DNA from: Streptococcus parasanguinis
Lineage (GTDB): Bacteria; Bacillota; Bacilli; Lactobacillales; Streptococcaceae
Length of the DNA: 44,806 nucleotides
Assembly (NCBI RefSeq): GCF_001073155.1
Contig: NZ_JVEE01000013.1
Location: 1-44,806, forward strand
Reading direction: 5' to 3'
The notes under the pieces were generated by a model. That model was not told the origin of the DNA and made no database searches. It saw nothing but the letters and a program-made list of their open reading frames with translations. Each line of letters begins with the position of its first letter. The stretch's first letter is position 1. The position numbers were made by a program, and so were the translations under genes. Shown in pieces: positions 1 to 7,499 of the stretch.

Positions 1-761
1 ACACTATTTAAAATTTCAATTGGAAATTCTGTAACTTCTCTTATTTTATTTTTTAACTGATCAGCTTGAAGAGGATGCGCCTGAATTGCTTTAACTTTTA
101 AAACTGGAACGCGATGTTCTAATATTTTAAAAGGTTTATAGTAAGAAAAATCAGGATGAACCATTCCTTCAGACTGTTCGTTCAAAGTATTAAAAACAAC
201 TTTATAATTGAAGCCTGATTTTTTTAGTTTAGATGTCAATTTGGTTTCATAGTTATCAATTACTTGTCTAACATTTTCAAAATTTTTTATACTCGTCCAA
301 AATTTTTGAAAAACTTTAGATGATACTACCGCTTGAGAATAAGACACAAAGTAACTTTGCACATGTTCTCGAAAATACTTCGTTCTTTTAAAGTTTGTCA
401 TTCCCCAAAAATCACAATCGATAGCTGATTCAAATGAACTAAAATAAGGTTTCAATGACCAAAGAGGACCTATACATGTATCATTCATCAATGTCACAGA
501 ATCATACTTTTCCAAATGATCAAAACCAACGTATTTCATTCCATCTCGCCAAGCTGCAAAATCAAATCCGATATTTTCTCTTTGAATAATTTCAAATATT
601 CCAATCATTTTCAATTTTTCTATGTGATTCTGATCTAAATGACTGTTGGATATGAAAATTACTCGAGAAAAAAGTGGTCTTATTTGTTCCAATTGGTAAA
701 GAACATGGCCACTTAGTTCGTCTGATTTATTGTAGTGAATATAAAAAAGAATTCTATTCAT
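1..761 (-). CDS. rgpF: RgpF-family rhamnan synthesis glycosyltransferase (partial, C-terminus beyond window)
   Basis: This is an open frame reading out of the window on the minus strand; 253 codons are present and the 3' end is missing. By family, RgpF proteins add rhamnose during assembly of the rhamnose backbone of the cell-wall polysaccharide, on the cytoplasmic face of the membrane. Visible motifs are RENIGFDFAAWRDG at about 61-74 and MNDTCIGP at 92-99, followed by a DFWG segment near 117-120. All of these are shared with the middle domain of the large glycosyltransferase at 7486-10437. The ATG overlaps the last 8 bases of rgpD (ATGAATAG), which implies translational coupling. In S. mutans an rgpE gene lies between rgpD and rgpF; here there is none. 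Family assignment is firm; the exact linkage formed cannot be read from sequence. Confidence 0.88.
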   Translation of the reverse strand, partial: MNRILFYIHYNKSDELSGHVLYQLEQIRPLFSRVIFISNSHLDQNHIEKLKMIGIFEIIQRENIGFDFAAWRDGMKYVGFDHLEKYDSVTLMNDTCIGPLWSLKPYFSSFESAIDCDFWGMTNFKRTKYFREHVQSYFVSYSQAVVSSKVFQKFWTSIKNFENVRQVIDNYETKLTSKLKKSGFNYKVVFNTLNEQSEGMVHPDFSYYKPFKILEHRVPVLKVKAIQAHPLQADQLKNKIREVTEFPIEILNS

Positions 762-1962
762 TGACAATAGTCTCCCAATTACCGTTTCTCTGTACTAAAC
801 CTGTAGCAGAGTCTTTAGCCGATATATCATTATCTGAAATATCAGTCCGATTGATTAAAATCACGGGGGCATTGTCACCTTTAGCAAATGCCAGCATTGT
901 ATTAGTATTATCTCTTACAGAAACCTGTAATTTCACTTTTATATCATTTAGGCAAGACAAACTACATGAGTAACGAAATCTTTTGTTACCACATCCCTTA
1001 GTCATAACATCCAAGGAATTATCATTATAGATCCAAAGACCTCGATCAATCTCCGTCAGTGAAAATGCAATATAGGTTTGTATGTCTTGATTGACATCAT
1101 AAGAAATCTCAAACTCTATTGGAGCCTCAGGTTGAGTCATCTTATCTGAAAGCAGTTTTACACTTAAATTGGTGACTGCTTCATGCTCTATTGTTACATC
1201 ATCATTAGAAACTGTTTGGCTGGCTGCATTATCATAACTATATTGGTTCGCGACTTCATCAGGATCACCAACTACTTTGACAAGACCATTTTCAATTAGT
1301 ACTGCCTTATTACAATATTTCTTAACCGCATTCATATCATGAGTGACAAGAATAGTAGTTTTTCCTGACTTTTTACGCTCCATAAAGTAATCATTACATT
1401 TACGCTGGAAGGCCTCGTCTCCTACTGCAAGGACCTCATCCAAAATCAAGATATCCCCTTGAGCCTTAATGGCAACTGAAAAGGCTAAGCGAACCTGCAT
1501 CCCTGATGAGTAGTTCTTAAGCTTTTGGTTCATGAATTCATGCAACTCAGCAAAGTCTACGATATCATCGTACATGGCATCAATTTCAGCTGTCGAGAAG
1601 CCCAGCATAGCTCCATTCATATAGACATTTTCACGGCCTGTCAGTTCTGGATTAAAGCCCACTCCAAGCTCAATAAAAGACACCAGTTTTCCATCGATGG
1701 TGACGGTACCTTTTTCCGGTACATAAATTTCTGAAATAATTTTTAAAAGAGTCGATTTCCCAGAACCATTTCGACCGACAATACCATAAAAATCTCCTTT
1801 TTGGACTTCAAAGGAAATATCACGTAGAACTTCTTGCTTTTTATAACCTTTAATTCCTTTAAAACGGTTCACTAGTGTTGTGCGTAAACTTTGAGTTGAC
1901 TCTGTTGGTAACTTAAAAAATTTACTTACATGGTCTACCTTAACTGCTACATTACTTGACAT
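754..1962 (-). CDS. rgpD: Polysaccharide ABC transporter ATP-binding protein RgpD
   Basis: This is the ATPase of the two-part ABC exporter that moves the lipid-linked rhamnan across the membrane. The nucleotide-binding domain covers about 1-250. It shows Walker A GRNGSGKST (63-71), signature YSSGMQ (151-156), Walker B ILILDE (171-176) and the switch histidine H208. The last roughly 140 residues form an extra C-terminal domain, as in Wzt/TagH-type exporters, where it recognises the glycan; that role is inferred here. The 402 residues fit RgpD/GacE. The start ATG overlaps the rgpC stop by one base and the stop overlaps the rgpF start, so this is one tightly coupled operon. Confidence 0.93.
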   Translation of the reverse strand: MSSNVAVKVDHVSKFFKLPTESTQSLRTTLVNRFKGIKGYKKQEVLRDISFEVQKGDFYGIVGRNGSGKSTLLKIISEIYVPEKGTVTIDGKLVSFIELGVGFNPELTGRENVYMNGAMLGFSTAEIDAMYDDIVDFAELHEFMNQKLKNYSSGMQVRLAFSVAIKAQGDILILDEVLAVGDEAFQRKCNDYFMERKKSGKTTILVTHDMNAVKKYCNKAVLIENGLVKVVGDPDEVANQYSYDNAASQTVSNDDVTIEHEAVTNLSVKLLSDKMTQPEAPIEFEISYDVNQDIQTYIAFSLTEIDRGLWIYNDNSLDVMTKGCGNKRFRYSCSLSCLNDIKVKLQVSVRDNTNTMLAFAKGDNAPVILINRTDISDNDISAKDSATGLVQRNGNWETIVNE

Positions 1963-2771
1963 TATAAAATCTCCGCAAATCGTTTCGAATTTTTATTGAA
2001 TACAATTAAACCAATCACAAAAATAAATACAGGAATACAATATGGAATACAAGCTATCATTTTATTCTCAAAGATATCCCAACCACGTGGATTGACAGGA
2101 TCAATAATAAAATGACGCATATCTTGTAATATTTGAGCTATTGGATTCATCATCAACATTTTAGCAACTGCTAAATGATTTCGTTGCAATAAATAGGTAA
2201 TCGAATAAATAATAGGACTGGCGTACATACCTGCTTGAAGAACAACTTCCCAAACCGGCCCGATATCACGATATTTAACAAATAAGGCCGATAGAATAAA
2301 GGCACACCCCATAGCTAAGATTAACATCTCAATAAATAAAGGAATAATTATTAGAGAATGAATACCAAATGAAACATTATTTATAAGAGCAAACACAAAT
2401 ACTACTAAAAGATTAATAGAAAAATTTATTGCGGCTCCCAAAACTGAGGAAACAACAATTGTTTGCTTAGGGAAATTTAATTTGCGTAGCAAATCTCCTC
2501 TTGAAACAATTGATAACATACCCATATTCGTTGCCTCTGTAAAAAATGTCCAAAAAATCATGGACAAGAGAAGTCCAACTGCATAATGTGGAGTTCCATC
2601 ATCAAACCTCAAAAAACGAACAAATACCACATACATGATACTAAACATCATCAAGGGCTTTAAAATCGACCAAAGATAACCGATCGCTGATCCTTGGTAG
2701 CGTAATTTAAAGTCTGTTTTAATTAACTCTCGTAATAAAATTCGATTTTTCTGACTAAAAACGTCAAACAT
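1962..2771 (-). CDS. rgpC: Polysaccharide ABC transporter permease RgpC
   Basis: This is a 269-residue ABC-2 type permease with about six hydrophobic membrane segments. It has the N-terminal amphipathic stretch typical of O-antigen and teichoic acid exporters (LLRELIKTDFKLRYQGSAIG, about 13-32). It pairs with RgpD to export the rhamnose polysaccharide. It overlaps both neighbours by one base (rgpB stop / rgpC start, rgpC stop / rgpD start). The length and position match RgpC of S. mutans and GacD of S. pyogenes. Confidence 0.92.
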   Translation of the reverse strand: MFDVFSQKNRILLRELIKTDFKLRYQGSAIGYLWSILKPLMMFSIMYVVFVRFLRFDDGTPHYAVGLLLSMIFWTFFTEATNMGMLSIVSRGDLLRKLNFPKQTIVVSSVLGAAINFSINLLVVFVFALINNVSFGIHSLIIIPLFIEMLILAMGCAFILSALFVKYRDIGPVWEVVLQAGMYASPIIYSITYLLQRNHLAVAKMLMMNPIAQILQDMRHFIIDPVNPRGWDIFENKMIACIPYCIPVFIFVIGLIVFNKNSKRFAEIL

Positions 2772-3712
2772 TATTTTTTACCTCGATATGCAAACTTTGT
2801 CAGAATTAAGCTGGTAAACACAACGGTGTGAAAGGCTCGATTCTTACGGTAACCATACTGACGAATCCGTCTCAAACGTTCTCTTAGTGGAACGTCCATG
2901 ATGGTCACAAAGTTTTCAATAATTTCTTTATTTTTAGGACTGACTGGCAGATCCAATAAATTTTTTGCTTGTTCTTGACTGGACTCGATGAGATTCCAAT
3001 ATTTAGAAAAAAGAATATGAGGGCGAACCCAGTTTTTAACCCGTTTTCTTAGGGTTCGAGCTCCAAGAACGTTGCTACTGTGCTGACGGTACAACTCTGT
3101 CGGTTGATCGATATAGATGAGCTTCCCAAAGGCAGCTGCCAACAATGCTAGGTACCAATCATGCATGAGAAGCGCATGTTGTTCCTGACCTGTCCATAAG
3201 TCCGCCAGGGCATGGTTAATCATGGCTACTCCACCAGTTACCGTATTTTCCGTCAATTCTTGAATCAGTTCCGTATTGGCATGATCAGACTGGGTGCGAA
3301 TCATACTTTCGTGCTGCACATTCAAGTTTTCATCAACCACTTTTAAATCTGTGTAGACCAGCAAAGGCTCCTCTTGAGGATGTTTCTCTGCTTCTTCCAC
3401 TTGTAGGGCAATCTTTTCAGGAAGCCAGACATCATCTTGGTCACTAAAGCAATAAAGATCAGCCTTTTCATATTTTAACAGTGTGTGAAAACTATTGATG
3501 ACACCCAGATTTTCGATGGCTCCTTGATTGATAAAGCGAATGCGCTCATCCTGAGCTACCAGCTCTTGAATGATCTCCACCGTACCATCTCTTGACCCAT
3601 CATCCCGGATCAAGAGTTGCCAGTCTTGATAAGTCTGGTCTTGGATACTTTTGACCTGCTCTTTTAGATACTGCTCACCATTATAGGTGGACAACAAGAT
3701 ATTTACTTTCAT
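2771..3712 (-). CDS. rgpB: Rhamnosyltransferase RgpB (GT2)
   Basis: This is a 313-residue family 2 glycosyltransferase. The GT-A fold motifs are visible at the N-terminus: ILLSTYNGEQYLKEQ, then RDDGSRDGT near 35-43, and a DQDD metal/nucleotide site in YCFSDQDDVWLPEK at about 90. A conserved HDWY follows near 180. In S. mutans and S. pyogenes the protein at this position (RgpB/GacC) is an alpha-1,3-rhamnosyltransferase of the backbone; the linkage here is inferred from position. The gene overlaps rgpA by 4 bases (ATGA), which suggests coupled translation. Confidence 0.9.
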   Translation of the reverse strand: MKVNILLSTYNGEQYLKEQVKSIQDQTYQDWQLLIRDDGSRDGTVEIIQELVAQDERIRFINQGAIENLGVINSFHTLLKYEKADLYCFSDQDDVWLPEKIALQVEEAEKHPQEEPLLVYTDLKVVDENLNVQHESMIRTQSDHANTELIQELTENTVTGGVAMINHALADLWTGQEQHALLMHDWYLALLAAAFGKLIYIDQPTELYRQHSSNVLGARTLRKRVKNWVRPHILFSKYWNLIESSQEQAKNLLDLPVSPKNKEIIENFVTIMDVPLRERLRRIRQYGYRKNRAFHTVVFTSLILTKFAYRGKK

Positions 3713-4857
3713 GATAAGAATAATTCCTCGTACTCACCTACAATTTTTTCCCAGGTAAAGTTTTGTTTCATATTGGTTTTAGCTAATTGACCCCATTCAG
3801 ATACATCTTCTAAAGGATCAACCTGGTCAATCAAATGCGCCAAATTCCCAGTTTCTTTGGTCCAATATTGGGCTGTGTCCTTTGCGACTGTTTGGTTAAA
3901 GGAAACACCTAGAACCAAATTGAGATCCGTCTGAGCAAGAGCCTCTAGGAGGCCCGGATTGGTTCCTCCCACTTCATGGCCATGAATATAGGCAAAGGCT
4001 TCTTTACGAATATACTTCAACAGGTCTTGATCGTAGACCGTTCCTACAAACTTAACACGAGGATCCTGATCAAAGCCCGTTCGAGCTCGAAGCTCTTCAA
4101 AATAGGGATTGCCTTCGTGGTTACAAATGATGACCAAATCCCGCTTGGTAGAAGAGGCCATGAATTCACGAATAGCAGTCTCATAATTATTTTCTGGGAC
4201 AAAGCGACCCAAAATCAAGTAATAGTTTTTCTCTTGTGTCTGCCACTTCTGATAGAGTTCTCTGACCTTCCTATCCTGACTGGTCAGGCTGGTCAGAGAC
4301 AAGTCCGTCCCATAGGCAATATAGGTCGTCTTGGACCAAGGATAGGCTTCTTTGATATAAGACTCGATTCCTGGGTTGTCAGAAATCACCAAATCCGCAT
4401 GGCGTGTCATGATTTTTTCAGAATACTTGAGATAAGCTTGGATCGGTTTGGTCCACTTGGCCCGCTTCCACTCCAGTCCATCTGGATTGATATAGAATTG
4501 ACCACCCATTTTATGTATCTTGCGCGCAAAAGGTGCCACAAAGGCTCCGATTGTATTGCCCAAGACATAAAAAATCGGCTGTTTAATTCCTTGTTTCTTA
4601 ATAAGCTTCAAGGCGTAGTTGATGGCCATCATATCATAGGCAATGACACGCGCAGGCCCAAGCTTCGGAGCTTTAATCGTAAAACAATCGACACCCTTGT
4701 AGTCAAAATGATGATAGGCTTGATCATTAGAAAGGCAAGCAACATGGTACTGGATATCTGGAGATACTTGATGCGAGACCAATTGGTCCACAAAAGTCTC
4801 AAAACCACCATATTGAGCCGGAAGTCCACGACTTCCGATAATAAAAACGTGTTGCAT
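3709..4857 (-). CDS. rgpA: Rhamnosyltransferase RgpA (GT4, first rhamnose addition)
   Basis: This is a GT4-type enzyme with the DUF1972 N-terminus; the diagnostic GSRGLPAQYGGFETFVDQLV stretch is at residues 6-25. By family, RgpA/GacB/Cps2T-like enzymes add the first rhamnose from dTDP-rhamnose to GlcNAc-PP-undecaprenol. A C-terminal glycosyltransferase half follows (YYLILGRFVPENNYETAIRE and GGTNPGLLEALA motifs). I chose the ATG at 4857 (MQHVFIIGSRG). It has an AAAGGGA ribosome site 7 bases upstream and matches the family N-terminus. An in-frame ATG at 4881 lies only about 10 bases from the -10 box at 4892-4897 and has no ribosome site. Confidence 0.92.
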   Translation of the reverse strand: MQHVFIIGSRGLPAQYGGFETFVDQLVSHQVSPDIQYHVACLSNDQAYHHFDYKGVDCFTIKAPKLGPARVIAYDMMAINYALKLIKKQGIKQPIFYVLGNTIGAFVAPFARKIHKMGGQFYINPDGLEWKRAKWTKPIQAYLKYSEKIMTRHADLVISDNPGIESYIKEAYPWSKTTYIAYGTDLSLTSLTSQDRKVRELYQKWQTQEKNYYLILGRFVPENNYETAIREFMASSTKRDLVIICNHEGNPYFEELRARTGFDQDPRVKFVGTVYDQDLLKYIRKEAFAYIHGHEVGGTNPGLLEALAQTDLNLVLGVSFNQTVAKDTAQYWTKETGNLAHLIDQVDPLEDVSEWGQLAKTNMKQNFTWEKIVGEYEELFLS

Positions 4858-4891
4858 AGAGTTCCCTTTCAGATCATTCACAGTCTATTCA

Positions 4892-4920
4892 ATTATACCA
4901 TTTTAAAGAAAGCTTGTATA
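4892..4920 (-). promoter_or_regulatory. Promoter of the rgpA-rgpF core operon
   Basis: On the minus strand: TATACA (-35, 4915-4920), a 17-bp spacer and TATAAT (-10, 4892-4897). The -10 is preceded by TGG, giving an extended -10. The expected start of transcription lies near 4885, leaving a leader of roughly 28 bases before the rgpA ATG. The core therefore has its own promoter downstream of the variable cassette. No clear terminator precedes it, so read-through from upstream is also possible. Confidence 0.72.
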
Positions 4921-4956
4921 ACCATTTTGTAGTGACGGTATTTGTCTGCAATCATT

Positions 4957-6189
4957 CTATAACTTTTTTAATACAAATAATTTTTTAATAAAATTTTTAA
5001 ATACATCAATTTTAGATGATTTTACACCCTTAATATTTAAAAATTTATCTTTTTCTTTTACATTAATCTCTACATCCTCATTTACATGTTTCAATATACA
5101 CTTATAAGCATTTTCTAAATTGTATATTGCTGTTATTTTTTCTTTATTTTGTACCATTTCATTTTTCTTCATAGAAAAATTTGTCAATAAATTTAAGATA
5201 TGTCTTGATAAATCAGGTATATCGCCCAAGCAGTACATTTCTCCTTGTATAAAGAGGTCTTTAACAGATCTATATCCCTTGTTATTCGATACAATTGTTG
5301 GAATGCTATTTATTAGTGCTTCAATATATACCATTCCAAACGTTTCTATTTTTGACGTAAATACACATATATCTTTATCGGTTAAAAATTCCCAAGGTTT
5401 TTCAAGAAAACCTATGAAATGAACATTTTGAATGCTATTATTTTTTACATAATCTTTACATCTTTTTGCATATTCTTCATCTTCTGCACCAATAAATATC
5501 AATGGAATATTTGAAATATTTAAATTGTGAAAAGCTTTGATTAATTCCAACTGATTTTTATTTTCAGTTATTCTTCCAATCTGAATAATCCTATGAGAAT
5601 TAGAGGTTTTTAAATTTGTACCACTTATTTCAGAGTATGGTATAAAACTTAAAATATTCTTATCAGTTAATAATTGTGATAATTCCTTTTGCAAAGAACC
5701 AGACACAGCAAAAATTTGATCAGAATAATATTCAATAAATCCAAGTTTTTCTTTATAATAACCAAATTCTCCCTCAGGGAATTCATGAATTAGCCAAAAA
5801 TGACGAATATTTTCTTCAGCTGCAGCCAAAGCTCCTTGGAAGACATTAGCTGTGTTACTAATAACTAAATCAACTTTATTCTGATTCAAAATATCTCGAA
5901 TTCTTTTAATATTATCCTCGTAACTTTTTACTCGCTGATAATGTGTCCCAGGTAATCCACCTGGAGCTTCTTCCCACCACCACTTAACTGCTGGAATACC
6001 AATAGCTTGAATTCCAGCTTTCTTCATCTGCTCCAAATAATTTTTTTGAACTGGTACACGATAATCAGGGAAAACGTTTAAGACTCGAAAGCCTTTACTA
6101 ACTAAAAATTTCATTAAATTAAAAATTGAAATTTCGGCGCCATTATCCATTGTTCCAGTAGGTGAAATAAATAAAATTGTTTTAGTCAT
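4957..6189 (-). CDS. Family 4 glycosyltransferase
   Basis: This is a predicted cytoplasmic GT-B glycosyltransferase. The N-terminal half begins MTKTILFISPTGTMDNGAE, and the glycine after the first strand fits an acceptor-binding loop. The C-terminal half carries the nucleotide-sugar site: RIIQIGRITENKNQLELIKA and KIETFGMVYIEALINSIPTI (the E-x7-E type motif of GT4). The last about 50 residues are lysine-rich. The ATG at 6189 has TAGGAG six bases upstream; the upstream in-frame ATG (6210) lies inside the preceding gene. The gene is AT-rich compared with rgpA/rgpB, as expected of a strain-specific polysaccharide gene. The sugar and linkage are unknown. Confidence 0.85.
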   Translation of the reverse strand: MTKTILFISPTGTMDNGAEISIFNLMKFLVSKGFRVLNVFPDYRVPVQKNYLEQMKKAGIQAIGIPAVKWWWEEAPGGLPGTHYQRVKSYEDNIKRIRDILNQNKVDLVISNTANVFQGALAAAEENIRHFWLIHEFPEGEFGYYKEKLGFIEYYSDQIFAVSGSLQKELSQLLTDKNILSFIPYSEISGTNLKTSNSHRIIQIGRITENKNQLELIKAFHNLNISNIPLIFIGAEDEEYAKRCKDYVKNNSIQNVHFIGFLEKPWEFLTDKDICVFTSKIETFGMVYIEALINSIPTIVSNNKGYRSVKDLFIQGEMYCLGDIPDLSRHILNLLTNFSMKKNEMVQNKEKITAIYNLENAYKCILKHVNEDVEINVKEKDKFLNIKGVKSSKIDVFKNFIKKLFVLKKL

Positions 6190-6197
6190 CGCAACTC

Positions 6198-7499
6198 CTA
6201 AAATACCCAATAAAATGGAATTAATAAGTAAAGAGAAATCAGATAATTGAATAATAAGGTAACTACAGTAATAGTTAGCAACTTATGCTGTTTAATTTTA
6301 AGGTTACCTAAATTTGCAATTATGGGCAAAAATAAGATGAGAAATGGAGTGAAATATCTCCCCTGGCTTCCAACAGAAATATTCGCCCCATTTCCTAACA
6401 CTATAGGTGTCCATTGTAGATACATGACCGTTACAGTTGCAAGCACTTGTATTGGAAACAATAATGAAGAGACAGTTGCAAAATCTTTAGTGAAGAAATA
6501 TTCTTCGCTTGATAAAAACACAAGAAATAATATGCAAATATTTACAAAAATAAGCCATAATGGAAGCTGAATAGTGAAATTCCCAAAATAACCAAACATA
6601 CCTATTGTCAAAATAGTATTTAGGTCACCGTTCATATGTTGTTTTAATAATGTATTCGACAACACCCGAATGTAGTGGATTACTCCACCGTTATCTCTCA
6701 TTAAATAATATAGAACAGCGAAGATTGCAAGTAATAAAACTAAATAAAACATATACTTAAATTTTGAAATAGTCTGTTTAATTACTCTTAAGGGCGTATT
6801 TAAAAAACTAAAGACACCTTCAAAATTTAATGGTATAAACGGAATAAGACATAGTAATAAAAAGTTATTTGGTTTAGTAGCTAAAAGCAATAACGATATA
6901 GGTACTAATAAAAATCCATCTTTATTTGAAAAAGTCTTTTTGTATGCTAAATTCGTTATAAAACCAATTGCTAGCATGATTTCTAAATAATTCATTACAT
7001 CATAAGATAAAGAAGATGCTTGTTGAACCATTATTGGTTGTAACGAAATAAAGAATAGAGCTAGTTTACCATATTTAAAATATTTAATTAAACAAAAGAC
7101 ACCTATAATATAAGCTAAGGCATTAAAAATTCTGCCCATATAGATTATCATGCCTACTGTTGGCTTTATCAAACTTCCCAATGTCATACCAACCAACTGA
7201 GGAAGAAAGGAAAGAGATTTAAGGTTTAGAGTGACTTGATACGGTTCTTTTTCCATATCAAGTTTTTTATTAAGAACCTTTTCATAGTCAGTAGGGTTTA
7301 CATGAGCATCACTCGAAATCTCGTTCATCCATTTAAAGGACTGTAGAGTTGGTTTGTGGACAGTTTCCCAAGTCATACGCGCGTGGTTTGTTTCGTCTGG
7401 CACACGATTAATTGGAAATACTAACATAAATGAAAAAATAAAAATCGTTGCTAAGATGAAAAATAAATTTTCAACTTTTATTTGTTTAATTTTGTTCAA
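6198..7499 (-). CDS. DUF2142 polytopic membrane protein, possible GT-C glycosyltransferase
   Basis: This 433-residue protein has about ten hydrophobic segments. A motif after the first segment (PINRVPDETNHARMTWE, about 28-44) puts acidic residues just outside the membrane. It is the mark of DUF2142 proteins, which resemble GT-C enzymes that use undecaprenyl-phosphate sugars. I infer that it adds or handles a side-chain sugar on the outer face. It starts with TTG, overlaps the upstream 983-residue glycosyltransferase by 14 bases, and its stop overlaps the upstream leader of the GT4 gene. No good Shine-Dalgarno is seen, so coupling is likely. The next in-frame ATG would remove most of the first membrane segment. 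Confidence 0.75.
   Translation of the reverse strand: MNKIKQIKVENLFFILATIFIFSFMLVFPINRVPDETNHARMTWETVHKPTLQSFKWMNEISSDAHVNPTDYEKVLNKKLDMEKEPYQVTLNLKSLSFLPQLVGMTLGSLIKPTVGMIIYMGRIFNALAYIIGVFCLIKYFKYGKLALFFISLQPIMVQQASSLSYDVMNYLEIMLAIGFITNLAYKKTFSNKDGFLLVPISLLLLATKPNNFLLLCLIPFIPLNFEGVFSFLNTPLRVIKQTISKFKYMFYLVLLLAIFAVLYYLMRDNGGVIHYIRVLSNTLLKQHMNGDLNTILTIGMFGYFGNFTIQLPLWLIFVNICILFLVFLSSEEYFFTKDFATVSSLLFPIQVLATVTVMYLQWTPIVLGNGANISVGSQGRYFTPFLILFLPIIANLGNLKIKQHKLLTITVVTLLFNYLISLYLLIPFYWVF

Noticed and set aside
754..1962. RgpD as a teichoic acid exporter (TagH) instead
   Set aside because: The operon is flanked by rhamnosyltransferases and RgpF, and no teichoic acid genes are present.
3976..4932. 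318-residue plus-strand ORF antisense to rgpA
   Set aside because: It is a shadow of a well-supported rhamnosyltransferase, with no ribosome site and no recognisable motif.
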